Part shown: positions 15,475-25,016 of the stretch, piece after piece
How the letters are laid out: every line of letters begins with the position of its first letter
How positions within the stretch are numbered: position 1 is the first letter of the stretch
NCBI GenBank assembly: GCA_947626395.1
Contig: CANQRU010000026.1
Location: forward strand, 1 to 48,596
Origin: an uncultured Lachnospiraceae bacterium
GTDB lineage: Bacteria > Bacillota > Clostridia > Lachnospirales > Lachnospiraceae
Length of the DNA: 48,596 bases
Reading direction: 5' to 3'
Notes under the pieces: model-generated
Databases searched by the model: none
What the model was told of the DNA's origin: nothing
Seen by the model: only the letters and a program-made list of their open reading frames with translations
Made by a program: the position numbers and the translations under genes

Positions 15475-17373
15475 ATGAGAGCATTTGTCCATGAGACGCC
15501 GGCTCCGTCGCAGAATCCGCCGATACATATGGATTATGATGTGATCGTGGTTGGCGGAGGCATGAGCGGCATCTGCGCGGCGATGGCCTCGGCCCGGCAG
15601 GGCGCGAGGACGGCTCTGATTCAGGACAGAAGCGTGTACGGCGGGAATGCCAGTTCAGAGATGAGGATGCACATTTCCGGGGCCTCCTGTCATTGGGGCA
15701 AGAAGAATGTTTCTGAGACCGGGATCCTGATGGAGCTTCTTCTGGAGAATAAGTATCTGAATGACAATTATAATTATTCAATCTGGGACGGCGTACTCTG
15801 GTCACGGGTCCATGACTGCGAAAACCTGGATTCCTATATGAATACGGTCATGGACAGAGTGGTGTCGGACGGAAGCCGGATCCAGTCCATTCAGTGTTAT
15901 CAGATGAGTACGGAGAAGCGCTATGAGATGACGGCGCAGATCTATATCGACTGCACCGGTCACGGCACGCTGGGGTATTTTGCCGGCGCGGAGTACCGCA
16001 TCGGCCGGGAAGCTTCGGCGGAATTCGGCGAGAAAGACGCTCCGGTGAAGCCGGACGGCGAGACCATGGGAAATACGATCTATTTCGTGGCCAATGATAC
16101 CGGCCATCCGGTTAAATTCGTGAAGCCGGACTGGGCGTATACCTTTGACGAGACGGATTTCATCCACCGCTATCACGGCGATATCGTGGTGTTCCACAAC
16201 GCGGACGACGTAGTGGTGCTTCCCGCGGACTATGACTATGAGAATTCCAATGAACTGGTGGAGAAGTACGATGTGCAGTCCGGTTACTGGTGGATCGAGC
16301 TGGGCGGCGATTGGGACGATATCATCAGCCAGTCGGAGGATATCCGCTATGAGCTGTACAAATGCGTCTACGGCGTCTGGGATCATATCAAGAACGGCGG
16401 AGAGCACGGCGCGGAGAATTATGAGCTTGTCTGGGTGGGCAATCTTCCCGGCATCCGGGAGAGCCGCAGGCTTGTAGGCGACTATATGCTGACCGAGCAT
16501 GATATCCTTTCCAACGGCGAGCCGGAGGACGGCGTTGCCTACGGCGGCTGGCCCATGGATGAGCACACCGCCGCCGGCTTCCGCGCGAAAGGGCAGATTT
16601 CCTCTAAAGTGCGCAGCTTCGAAGGAATCTATGGAATACCTTACGGCTGCTACTGTTCGAAGAATATCACGAATATGATGATGGCCGGGCGCGATATCAG
16701 CGCGTCGAAGCTGGCGATGGGTTCAACCCGTGTCATGGGTACCTGCGCGGTCGGCGGCGAGGCAGCGGGAACGGCGGCAGCCATGGCGGTGAAGACCGGC
16801 TGCACGCCCAGAGAGTTTGGACAGAAGCATATCCAGGAGCTGCGTCAGGAGCTTCTGAAGAACGACTGCTATATCCCCGGCTGCCGGAATACGGACCCGA
16901 AGGATATGGCCAGAAGCGCGAAGATCGCCGCCACCTCGGAGAAGCCGGGATTTGAGGCCGCTAAGGTGGCAAGCGGAGTGTCCCGCACCGTAGGCGGGGA
17001 GAGCAATCTCTGGTGCTCGGACGGAATCGGGCCGGAGGGCGAGACGCTGACGCTCCGGCTTGCGGAGACGGCGGAGATATCCCAGATCCGTCTGACCTTC
17101 GATCCGGATCTGTCGGACGAGAGGTGTATTTCCGTCTCGAAGGCGTTTATTGACAAGGAGCTTAAGGGAGTGGCGCCGACGCTGGTGAAGGACTTTACGG
17201 TGGAGCTGGCAAAGGACGGTCAGGCGGTCTGGTCGGCTTCGGTTACGGAGAATCACCAGAGACTGGTGATCGTGGACCTGCCGAAGCCCGCGGAGGCGGA
17301 CACGGTCCGGATCCGTGTGACGGCTACGAACGGCACAGCGGACGTAAGGATCTATGAGGTGAGGATCTATTGA
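15475..17373 (+). CDS. FAD-dependent oxidoreductase (FAD_oxidored family), paralogue 1
   Basis: A 632-residue flavoprotein. The N-terminus has the Rossmann FAD-binding motif VVGGGMSGICAAMASARQG (about residues 24-42), then YGGNASSEMRMHISGAS, the acidic end IDCTGHGTLGYFAGAEY and a late FAD block AGRDISASKLAMGSTRVMGT. From about residue 495 there is a beta-sandwich tail (VASGVSRTVGGESNLW, ISQIRLTFDPDLS) resembling discoidin-like binding modules. No signal peptide. A paralogue with the same architecture is at 22131-23978. The family is poorly characterised; oxidation of a sugar or sugar-derived hydroxyl is likely but inferred. First gene after operator 2. Confidence 0.85.
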   Translation: MRAFVHETPAPSQNPPIHMDYDVIVVGGGMSGICAAMASARQGARTALIQDRSVYGGNASSEMRMHISGASCHWGKKNVSETGILMELLLENKYLNDNYNYSIWDGVLWSRVHDCENLDSYMNTVMDRVVSDGSRIQSIQCYQMSTEKRYEMTAQIYIDCTGHGTLGYFAGAEYRIGREASAEFGEKDAPVKPDGETMGNTIYFVANDTGHPVKFVKPDWAYTFDETDFIHRYHGDIVVFHNADDVVVLPADYDYENSNELVEKYDVQSGYWWIELGGDWDDIISQSEDIRYELYKCVYGVWDHIKNGGEHGAENYELVWVGNLPGIRESRRLVGDYMLTEHDILSNGEPEDGVAYGGWPMDEHTAAGFRAKGQISSKVRSFEGIYGIPYGCYCSKNITNMMMAGRDISASKLAMGSTRVMGTCAVGGEAAGTAAAMAVKTGCTPREFGQKHIQELRQELLKNDCYIPGCRNTDPKDMARSAKIAATSEKPGFEAAKVASGVSRTVGGESNLWCSDGIGPEGETLTLRLAETAEISQIRLTFDPDLSDERCISVSKAFIDKELKGVAPTLVKDFTVELAKDGQAVWSASVTENHQRLVIVDLPKPAEADTVRIRVTATNGTADVRIYEVRIY

Positions 17374-17413
17374 TCATCGGCTGCGGATACGGGCGCAGAA
17401 GGAGAGGAATTAT

Positions 17414-18463
17414 TTGAAAGGGACATATTTTTTAGGAAATGGGGAGTTCGAGGTCCGCGACATGGAATTCGCGCCGCTGAAGGCCGGAGAGGTACTCGTG
17501 AAGGTGGCGGCCTGCGGAGTCTGCGGGACCGACGTACATATTTATCATGGCGACAAGGGCTCGGCAGAGGTCGTGCCGCCGGTGATCCTGGGACACGAGA
17601 TGGCCGGCGTCGTCGTGCAGACAGGTCCGGATGTGGATCTGGTCGCTGTGTCCGATCATGTGGCAGTGGACCCGAACATCTACTGCGGCAGCTGCCGGTC
17701 ATGCCGGATGGGACACAAGCAGACCTGCAGCCATCTGACAGCCATAGGAGTCAACCGGGACGGCGGATTCGCCGAATACTGCGTGGTGCCGCAGAGCCAG
17801 TGTTTCCGGATCAAACCGGAGATCCCGCTGGAGTATGCGGCGATGGCGGAGCCGGTCTCCTGCTGTATTCACGGCATCGACAGAATAGGCATCCGTCCGG
17901 GAAGCGCCGTGTGCGTGATCGGCGGAGGCGCGATCGGGCTGATCATGGTGCAGCTGGCCAGACTTGCCGGGGCAGCCTCGGTCGTTATGAGCGAGCCGAA
18001 CCCGATCCGCAGACAGATTGCGCTGGAACTGGGAGCCGATGCGGCGGTGGATCCGGCACATGAGGATCTGGAGGTCCGCTATCAGGAACTGACCGGGATC
18101 TGCGGCGCAGATTATGTGATCGAATGTGTGGGCAATACGACGGCTGTAGCCCAGGCGTTTCGCGCGGCGGGAGACTGCGGGACCGTGCTGTTATTCAGTG
18201 TTCCCAGGGCGGGGACATTCCACCAGCTCTCTCTCGACGATATTTTCCATAAGGAGCTTACGGTCACGGGGTCGCTGATCAATCCGGACACCTTTGACCG
18301 GGCCGCGGCCCTGATAAACGAGGGGCGCATTGATTTCAAACCGATCATCACCCACGCGTTTCCCATCGGACAGCTGAAGGAAGCGATCCGGATGCAGATG
18401 AGCGACGAATCCGTGAAGGTGATCGTAAAGCCGGAGCTTAAAGCCCCGGTGAGGATCCGCTGA
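17414..18463 (+). CDS. Zinc-dependent medium-chain dehydrogenase, paralogue 1
   Basis: An alcohol/polyol dehydrogenase of the sorbitol/threonine dehydrogenase type. Catalytic zinc ligands appear in CGVCGTDVHIYHG and GHEMAG. The structural-zinc lobe has four Cys in CGSCRSCRMGHKQTC, and the NAD(P)-binding turn is VIGGGAIGLIMVQLA. At 349 residues it has normal length. The likely start is TTG 17414, behind GGAGAGG at 17401-17407. It follows the FAD oxidoreductase by 40 nt and precedes the importer, which suggests it acts on the same sugar or polyol. Exact substrate unknown. Confidence 0.9.
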   Translation: MKGTYFLGNGEFEVRDMEFAPLKAGEVLVKVAACGVCGTDVHIYHGDKGSAEVVPPVILGHEMAGVVVQTGPDVDLVAVSDHVAVDPNIYCGSCRSCRMGHKQTCSHLTAIGVNRDGGFAEYCVVPQSQCFRIKPEIPLEYAAMAEPVSCCIHGIDRIGIRPGSAVCVIGGGAIGLIMVQLARLAGAASVVMSEPNPIRRQIALELGADAAVDPAHEDLEVRYQELTGICGADYVIECVGNTTAVAQAFRAAGDCGTVLLFSVPRAGTFHQLSLDDIFHKELTVTGSLINPDTFDRAAALINEGRIDFKPIITHAFPIGQLKEAIRMQMSDESVKVIVKPELKAPVRIR

Positions 18464-18603
18464 CAACGTGAAAAGCGTTCCCGCAGTACCGCATGATATC
18501 AAGGGGGTGAAGAAAAAGGCATCAGGTAATGAGAACGCGGATCTACGTTTTTATGTTAACTAAAAGGGGCATGAGTATGTTTGATAAACAACAGGAGGGA
18601 AAG

Positions 18604-20148
18604 ATGAAAAAAGCATTGGCAATCACACTGGCGGCAGTTATGGTAGCAGGAAGTCTCGCGGGCTGCGGAAACAGCGGAAATTCGGAGACGACAGCGCAGA
18701 CGACAGCGCAGACGACGGCAGCAGCGACAACGGCAGCAGCGACGACAGAAGCCGCAACAACGGCAGCGAAGACCGAAGCAGCCGCGTCAGGCGAAACCGA
18801 GGCTGCGGCGGCGGAAACGGATAAGGAATGGTATGGAAATGACGACGGCACACCGGTGCATATCCGTCTGTGGGCAGGCGTACAGCCGGAATACGGCTAT
18901 CAGCAGCTGGTGGATAATTTTAATGCAGAGTATGCCGACAAGGGAATTGAAGCTGAGTATGTAATGTATAAGAATGATACCAGCGGCAATATGCAGCTGG
19001 AGACCTATTTAAGCAGCGGCGGAGAAGTGGATGTGTTTGTCGGATATGGCGGCAGGCCGACTCTTTTAAACAGAATTGAAGCGAATCTGGTCATGGATAT
19101 CACAGACTATATTGAGGCTTATCATTTCGACCTGGATGACAATTTCGGCAAGGTGGCCATGGCCGACTGGCGCTTCGGCGACAACAACGACCGCATATAC
19201 GGTATTCCAACCAAGGCGGAGTATCGGCCGTGGATGTTTATCAACGAAGATATGTTCAAGGAAGCCGGTATCGAGATCCCCTATGACGGCTGGACCAATG
19301 AAGAATTTTTGGCGGCGGCGGAAAAGCTGACTCACGGCGAAGGGATTGACAAGGTTTACGGCGTCCAGTGGGGCTTTGATTACACGTTCTCCGCATGGAA
19401 GGGACTGATGCAGTCCGTCATGTTCCCATATGTAACCTATGCGGATGATACGGCGACAGCGGTGGCCTACGACAATCCGATCTGGAAGGAACAGCTGGAA
19501 TTTACGAAGAAGACCATCGATTTAGGCTATGCGATTCCGTTTGAGGACGAGGTTTCCGAAGGAATGACGCTTCAGACCACATTCCTTCAGGGAAAGGCGG
19601 CTATGACCATGGGCATTTCCCAGATGCGTCTGATCCTGGACAATGAAACCTATCCGCATGATTTCATGACGGCGGTTGTTCCGGGGCCGGTTCCCAGTGA
19701 AGAGTACATGGATGGCGTTCACAATCTGCACGCTCAGAATAACAGCGCCGGCGACATTATTTCCATTGCGCAGAATACCCCGTATCCGGACGCCTGTTTT
19801 GAATTCCTGTACTGGTACGTAACCGGCGGACAGATCCCGCTGGTAACCTATGGCGGCCGTATGCCTCTGTATAACGGTATTGATCTGGATCAGGTAGTTG
19901 AACTGACGGCAGCCCATGCGGGAGATCTGCTTGATACGCAGTCCCTGCGCAATTACGCCGGTCTTGACAAATCGCTGGTTGTGAACCCGGTCAGCTTAAC
20001 CTACGCATCCACAGAGATCGACGATGTGTTTAAAGAAGAGGTGCAGGCATATCTGCAGGGCAGCCAGGACATCGACACGACGATCAGCAATCTGGTGACA
20101 AGAGGCAACGATCTTATTGCGCAGGCGATCGCTGCGAAAGGCGAATAA
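18604..20148 (+). CDS. Sugar ABC transporter substrate-binding lipoprotein (CUT1-like)
   Basis: An extracellular solute-binding protein, family 1-like, anchored by lipid: MKKALAITLAAVMVAGSLAGC with the lipobox Cys at about residue 21. A Thr/Ala/Glu-rich spacer (about residues 28-70) lifts the binding domain off the membrane. The mature domain shows SBP_bac_1-type features (VHIRLWAGVQPEYGYQQLVD, FVGYGGRPTLLNR, FLQGKAAMTMG). The start at 18604 has AGGAGG at 18593-18598; longer in-frame starts from 18529 would bury the signal peptide. It precedes two permease genes but is separated from them by a terminator-like hairpin. Ligand unknown. Confidence 0.9.
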   Translation: MKKALAITLAAVMVAGSLAGCGNSGNSETTAQTTAQTTAAATTAAATTEAATTAAKTEAAASGETEAAAAETDKEWYGNDDGTPVHIRLWAGVQPEYGYQQLVDNFNAEYADKGIEAEYVMYKNDTSGNMQLETYLSSGGEVDVFVGYGGRPTLLNRIEANLVMDITDYIEAYHFDLDDNFGKVAMADWRFGDNNDRIYGIPTKAEYRPWMFINEDMFKEAGIEIPYDGWTNEEFLAAAEKLTHGEGIDKVYGVQWGFDYTFSAWKGLMQSVMFPYVTYADDTATAVAYDNPIWKEQLEFTKKTIDLGYAIPFEDEVSEGMTLQTTFLQGKAAMTMGISQMRLILDNETYPHDFMTAVVPGPVPSEEYMDGVHNLHAQNNSAGDIISIAQNTPYPDACFEFLYWYVTGGQIPLVTYGGRMPLYNGIDLDQVVELTAAHAGDLLDTQSLRNYAGLDKSLVVNPVSLTYASTEIDDVFKEEVQAYLQGSQDIDTTISNLVTRGNDLIAQAIAAKGE

Positions 20149-20191
20149 CAGTAAAAGGATCGGACATCCGGTCACATATCACCGACGGATG

Positions 20192-20234
20192 GCAGACGGG
20201 ACAGGCCGCTAGGGGGTTGCCCCGTCTGCTTTTT
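20192..20234 (+). terminator. Partial terminator between substrate-binding protein and permease genes
   Basis: GCAGACGGG (20192-20200) pairs with CCCGTCTGC (20221-20229), followed by TTTTT. It would end most transcripts after the binding protein and let a fraction continue into the permeases, a common way to make the binding protein more abundant. Confidence 0.8.
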
Positions 20235-20297
20235 ATGATCAGTCAGTGTATAAGCAGCGGATTTCTGAATTCATGATAAGCAGAAAGAGAGGTAAGC

Positions 20298-21206
20298 ATG
20301 AAAAAAGATCAAGGACGCAGAAAGCGAATCCTCCGCGAGAATCTGATCGCCTGGACATTCCTTCTTCCCAGCGCGGTGGGAATGGTACTGTTCAGTCTGA
20401 TTCCTTTGCTGATATCCCTTTACGTGAGTCTGACGGACTGGAATTTTGCTTCCGGCCTGGGTAACTGGAATTTTGTATGGTTTGACAATTTTAAACAGCT
20501 GTGGAGTGATTCGTGGTTTATCGCATCGCTGAAAAATACGCTGATATACGCGGTTATCACGGTACCGGTCAGCCTGGTGCTGTCCCTGATCCTGGCTGCT
20601 GTTATTGATGATTTTTGTAAAAAGAAGGCGGCCGGGGTTGTCCGCGTGGCGATGTATATGCCGCACATCTGCAACTCCGTCGCGATCTCTGCGGTATGGA
20701 TGGCCCTTTATTCCAAATATGGTCCGTTCAGTCTTCTGCTCCGGGCGCTGGGCTGGAGTGATCCGCCCCGTTTTCTGGCGGATTACGTGTGGGCGCTGCC
20801 GGCGCTCATGCTGGTATCGATCTGGGCTGGTCTCGGTTACCGTGTGTTTATCTACAGCGCTTCCCTGACGGCCCTTCCGAGGGACCTGTATGAGTCGGCG
20901 GATATTGACGGCGGGACATGGTTTCAGAAATTTCGCTATATTACGGTACCTCTTCTGAAGCCGACGACATTTTTCCTGACTGTGACGGGCATCATATCCA
21001 GCTTTAAGGTATTCGCTTACACCAATGTTATGACCAAGGGCGGTCCGGGAAGCGCTACCTATACGATGGTATATTATGTATATACAACCGCTTTCAAATA
21101 CAACCGTATGGGATATGCGTCCGCGGTAGCCGTGATCCTGTTCTTTATGCTTCTGGTGATCACGATCATTCAGTGGATTCATAACAGCAGAGACGAGAAG
21201 AGATAA
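20298..21206 (+). CDS. Sugar ABC transporter permease (MalF/UgpA type)
   Basis: First membrane subunit of a CUT1 importer. The 302 residues begin with a basic stretch and a hydrophobic helix (AWTFLLPSAVGMVLFSLIPL), with six transmembrane segments in all and the EAA loop (LPRDLYESADIDGGTWFQKF) that contacts the ATPase. AGAGAGG lies 5 nt upstream. It is followed by the second permease 13 nt later. No ATPase is encoded in the island, so a shared MsmK/UgpC-type ATPase elsewhere must power it (inference from family behaviour). Confidence 0.93.
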   Translation: MKKDQGRRKRILRENLIAWTFLLPSAVGMVLFSLIPLLISLYVSLTDWNFASGLGNWNFVWFDNFKQLWSDSWFIASLKNTLIYAVITVPVSLVLSLILAAVIDDFCKKKAAGVVRVAMYMPHICNSVAISAVWMALYSKYGPFSLLLRALGWSDPPRFLADYVWALPALMLVSIWAGLGYRVFIYSASLTALPRDLYESADIDGGTWFQKFRYITVPLLKPTTFFLTVTGIISSFKVFAYTNVMTKGGPGSATYTMVYYVYTTAFKYNRMGYASAVAVILFFMLLVITIIQWIHNSRDEKR

Positions 21207-21218
21207 AGGAGGAAGAGC

Positions 21219-22109
21219 ATGAAAAAGAATGCGGAAGAAACCGTTGTCATGAAAAAAAAGCTTCCTCTGCGCAGACAGGCGGTTCAATGGGGCATAACGA
21301 TAGTAATTGTTCTGATCGCCGCGCTGATGGTCGCTCCGTTTGTCTGGATGATTTCAGCCTCCTTCAAGATGCAGAAGGACGTTATGTCCATCCCGATCAA
21401 ATGGATTCCGGAGTATTTTTATCCGGACAATTACTTCAAGGTACTGCATATTAACGCAGGAGCATCGACGGATTATCATTTTATTCTGTCTTACTGGAAC
21501 TCCATTAAGGTTTCCACGATCAGCACGGTTGTCGGAGTCCTGTCGGCGCTGCTGGCCGGATATGCGTTCGCAAAGCTGAAATTCAGGGGCTCCAATGTGC
21601 TGTTTATTCTCTATCTGGCGCAGATGATGGTGCCTTCCCAGCTGACGCTGATCCCGCGGTTCATGATCTTTTCGAATCTGGGGATGACAAACACGCATAT
21701 GTCCCTGATCCTGCCGAAGATCGTGACGGTATCATCCTGCTTTATGTTTCGCCAGGCGTTCCTTGGCGTACCGGACGATCTGCGCGAGGCCGCCAGGATC
21801 GACGGAGCGGGAGAGTTCCGTATCTGGGCGCAGGTCATGGTCCCAATGGTTCGTGCCACGATGGCGGCCCAGGCGACCGTGCAGTTTCTGGAATCGTGGA
21901 ACAGCTATCTGGATCCGCTGGTCTTCCTGTCACACTGGCGTAAATGGACGCTTACGGTGGCTCTGGATCAGTTTGTAAGCATCGAGGGGACCCAGTATAA
22001 TCTGACTATGGCAGCAAGCTGTATGGCGATCATACCGGTGCTTTTGGTGTTCCTGTTCGGCCAGAAGTATTTTATGAAGGGACTTACAGTAGGGGCAGTG
22101 AAAGGATAA
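21219..22109 (+). CDS. Sugar ABC transporter permease (MalG/UgpE type)
   Basis: Second membrane subunit of the CUT1 importer, 296 residues with six hydrophobic segments. The N-terminus has IAALMVAPFVWMISASFK, and the EAA motif reads VPDDLREAARIDGAGEFRIW. AAAGGAGG precedes the ATG. It lies 13 nt after the partner permease and 21 nt before the second FAD oxidoreductase, so the three are very probably co-transcribed. Confidence 0.93.
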   Translation: MKKNAEETVVMKKKLPLRRQAVQWGITIVIVLIAALMVAPFVWMISASFKMQKDVMSIPIKWIPEYFYPDNYFKVLHINAGASTDYHFILSYWNSIKVSTISTVVGVLSALLAGYAFAKLKFRGSNVLFILYLAQMMVPSQLTLIPRFMIFSNLGMTNTHMSLILPKIVTVSSCFMFRQAFLGVPDDLREAARIDGAGEFRIWAQVMVPMVRATMAAQATVQFLESWNSYLDPLVFLSHWRKWTLTVALDQFVSIEGTQYNLTMAASCMAIIPVLLVFLFGQKYFMKGLTVGAVKG

Positions 22110-22130
22110 GCCGCAGAGGGAAGGAGAAAC

Positions 22131-23978
22131 ATGTCGAAGAAGACGGTCAGTAAGGAATATGAGGTAGTGGTAGTCGGAGGCGGACTGTCGGGAGTCTGCG
22201 CGGCCATAGCCGCGGCCAGGGAAGGCGCCAGGACTGCGATCATCCAGAACCGCCCGATGTTCGGCGGCTGTGCCGGCTCCGAGATACGGATGCATATCGT
22301 CGGTGCGAGTTCCCACGGAGCGAAGAAGAACCTGGCGGAAACAGGGATCCTGATCGAGATACTGCTGGAGAATAAGAGAAGGAATCCCTATGCGTCCTTT
22401 CCGGTATTTGACTCGGTAATCTGGGAAAAGGTGCGTTTTCAGGAGAATCTGGATTCCTATCTGAACACGAATATGGATGATGTGGTGGTGGAGGACGGAA
22501 CCGTAAAGGCCATAATCTGTCACCAGAATACGACGGAGAAGGAATTGGTGTTTACCGCGCCGATTTTCGTGGACGCGACCGGGCACGGGACCCTGTGCAC
22601 CCTGGCGGGAGCCGCGGGACGGATCGGAAGCGAGAGCAGGGTGGAGTTTCAGGAGCCCAACGCGCCGGACGAGCCCAATGACGACACCATGGGCAATACG
22701 ATGATGTTTACGGCCATCGACCGGGGAGAGCCGGTGAAATTCCGCAAGCCGTTCTGGGCCTATACATTCTCGGAGGATGATCTGAAATACAGGACCCACG
22801 ACAACAGCATGGGCTCCCATGTAGACGGAGGGAAGCTGGTGGAGTTCGATGAGAACAGCGGCAGGCTTCCGCATTTTTCCAGCGTAGACGCCGGGTACTG
22901 GTGGATCGAGCTGGGCGGGCAGTATGACGATATCATCGGCGAGGGGGAAGAGATCCGCGACGAGCTGATGAAATGCGTCTACGGCGTCTGGGATCACTTA
23001 AAGAACGGCGGGGACCACGGCGTGGAGAACTATGATCTGGACTGGGTCGGTATGGTGCCCGGGTACCGGGAGAGCCGGCGCATTGAGGGAGATTATTTCC
23101 TGAATGAGAACGATGTGCGCGCCAACCGCATTTTTCCGGACGCGGTGGCTTACGGCGGCTGGCAGATGGATCAGCATGTGCGCGGCGGCATTATGGACTT
23201 TGACAAGCTGCCGTCCCGCATCCTGAATTTCGACGGCTGCTATACGATCCCCTGGCGCTGCTATTACAGCAAAGACCTGAACAATGTGATGCTGGCGGGC
23301 CGTGACATCAGTACGAGCAAGATGGCCTTCGGCTCCTCGCGGGTCATGGGAACCTGTGCTGTGGGCGGTCAGGCCGTGGGAACCGCGGCCGCCATGGCGG
23401 TGCGTTACGGCTGCACGCCGCGGCAGATCGGAGAGCATATGGACGAGCTGCAGCAGAGGCTGTTGCGGGACGACTGCTATATTCCCGGCTTTGCCAACCA
23501 TGATGAGAAGGATAAGGCACGTCTGGCGTCGGTGACGGCCAGCGGCTGTACGGCAGGCAATGAGCCGGAGAAGGTGATTAGCGGCGTGTCCAGGACAGTG
23601 GGAGCGGAGAGCAACTGCTGGGAGGCGGTCATCGGACCGGAGGGCGCGTCCATCAGCCTGGATTTTGACGGCGGTGCCAGATTGTCAGAGATCCGGCTGA
23701 CATTTGACCCGAATCTGAGCCGGGAGATCATGCCGTCTCTGACCCGGAATGTGCGGGAACGCCAGGTGAAGGGAATGCCGGATGAGCTGGTGAAGGATTA
23801 CCGGGTTCAGCTGTTTGACGGGGAGCGGGAGGTCTTTTCCCAGGATGTGACGGACAATTATCAGCGTCTCAACCGTATTATCCTGCCGGAAGCCGCCGAC
23901 TGCACCAGACTGACGGTTACGGTTCTGGCCGCGCATGGGATCGACAGGGCCAGGATATTCGAGATAAGGGCGTATTAA
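22131..23978 (+). CDS. FAD-dependent oxidoreductase (FAD_oxidored family), paralogue 2
   Basis: A 615-residue paralogue of the product of 15475-17373 with the same motifs in the same order: VVGGGLSGVCAAIAAAREG, FGGCAGSEIRMHIVGAS, YWWIELGGQYDDII, CVYGVWDHLKNGG, AGRDISTSKMAFGSSRVMGT, DDCYIPGFANHD and a C-terminal discoidin-like tail (VISGVSRTVGAESNCWEAVI, SEIRLTFDPNLS). By eye, long blocks are identical between the two. AAGGAG lies 5 nt upstream. Keeping two copies in one operon suggests related but different substrates, or a heteromeric enzyme. Neither idea can be decided from sequence. Confidence 0.85.
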   Translation: MSKKTVSKEYEVVVVGGGLSGVCAAIAAAREGARTAIIQNRPMFGGCAGSEIRMHIVGASSHGAKKNLAETGILIEILLENKRRNPYASFPVFDSVIWEKVRFQENLDSYLNTNMDDVVVEDGTVKAIICHQNTTEKELVFTAPIFVDATGHGTLCTLAGAAGRIGSESRVEFQEPNAPDEPNDDTMGNTMMFTAIDRGEPVKFRKPFWAYTFSEDDLKYRTHDNSMGSHVDGGKLVEFDENSGRLPHFSSVDAGYWWIELGGQYDDIIGEGEEIRDELMKCVYGVWDHLKNGGDHGVENYDLDWVGMVPGYRESRRIEGDYFLNENDVRANRIFPDAVAYGGWQMDQHVRGGIMDFDKLPSRILNFDGCYTIPWRCYYSKDLNNVMLAGRDISTSKMAFGSSRVMGTCAVGGQAVGTAAAMAVRYGCTPRQIGEHMDELQQRLLRDDCYIPGFANHDEKDKARLASVTASGCTAGNEPEKVISGVSRTVGAESNCWEAVIGPEGASISLDFDGGARLSEIRLTFDPNLSREIMPSLTRNVRERQVKGMPDELVKDYRVQLFDGEREVFSQDVTDNYQRLNRIILPEAADCTRLTVTVLAAHGIDRARIFEIRAY

Positions 23979-24025
23979 CAGACAGCAGCAGGCTGACAGG
24001 AGATTGACAGTAAGGCGGTGTAGGG

Positions 24026-24853
24026 ATGAGTGTCAGGCTGATAGCCTTTGACCTGGACGGGACGCTTCTGGATGAGAAAAAAAGAATCTCGGAGGCAAAT
24101 TCCGCGGCGCTTCTGGCCGCGGCGATGAAGGGCATCTGGCTGGTGCCGTGTACGGCCAGACTGTATGAAATGATGCCGGACGAGGTGAAGAATCTCGACT
24201 GCGTCCGATATGTGATTTCGGTAAACGGCGCGGAGGTCTACGACTGCGAGACGGCCCAGGCCATCTGCCGCGCGGAAATCTCACCGGAGACGGCGGAGAA
24301 ACTATTTGACTATATGGACGGGCTTTCGGTGGTGTACGACTGCTATCAGGACGGCATGCCGTGGATTGACAGATCCTTCTATGAAAGAGCGGAGGAGCTG
24401 GTCGGCGACCCGGAGACCGTGGAAATGATCCGCCGCCGGAATCCCGTGGACGGTTTCCGCGAGGAAATGCGCCGGCGCGGGCGGCCGATCCAGAAGACGC
24501 AGATGTTTTTTAAGGATCTGAACCGGAGAGCGGCGGAGATGGAGCAGCTTAAGGAGAGATTTCCGATGTGTACCATTGTAAGCTCTCTCTACAATAATAT
24601 TGAGGTGAACGGCGCCGGCGCCAACAAGGGAGCCGCTCTGGCCCGGTTATGCAAGCATCTGGGGATCACGCTGTCGGAGTGCATCACTTTCGGCGACGGC
24701 AATAACGATATCTCAATGCTTAAGATCGCCGGGATCGGCATCGCCATGGAGAACGCGCCGGATGAGGTAAAGAGCGCGGCGGATGTTGTGACGGACAGCA
24801 ACGAAAATGACGGCGTCGCCAAGGCGATCCACCGGTACGCGCTGCAGCCGTGA
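24026..24853 (+). CDS. HAD-superfamily phosphatase, Cof type
   Basis: A 275-residue IIB-subclass haloacid dehalogenase-like hydrolase. Motif I is AFDLDGTLLDEKKRI (nucleophile Asp and acid/base Asp at about residues 9 and 11). The C-terminal motif reads FGDGNNDISMLKIAGIGIAM, with the Mg-binding Asp pair, and the catalytic Lys is probably in NKGAALARLCKHLGI. Members dephosphorylate sugar phosphates or pyridoxal phosphate, with broad specificity. It follows the second FAD oxidoreductase by 47 nt in the same direction, consistent with handling a sugar phosphate of this pathway. Confidence 0.9.
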   Translation: MSVRLIAFDLDGTLLDEKKRISEANSAALLAAAMKGIWLVPCTARLYEMMPDEVKNLDCVRYVISVNGAEVYDCETAQAICRAEISPETAEKLFDYMDGLSVVYDCYQDGMPWIDRSFYERAEELVGDPETVEMIRRRNPVDGFREEMRRRGRPIQKTQMFFKDLNRRAAEMEQLKERFPMCTIVSSLYNNIEVNGAGANKGAALARLCKHLGITLSECITFGDGNNDISMLKIAGIGIAMENAPDEVKSAADVVTDSNENDGVAKAIHRYALQP

Positions 24854-25016
24854 GAAGTGAGGAGCGTCGGCGGCCCGGCGGCAAACGGAGGAAGTTCAGG
24901 ATCGGGAAACCGGCGGCGGATGGAGACAGTTCGGCGCCGTCGGCCCGGCGGAGAACCGGCCTGCCGCCGGCGGCCGGATGATATAACGAAAATAAGGGTG
25001 GGCAAGGAGACGAGAT

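Noticed and set aside
18529-18603. Earlier in-frame start for the sugar-binding lipoprotein
   Set aside because: It would place 25 residues before the signal peptide; AGGAGG is positioned for ATG 18604.
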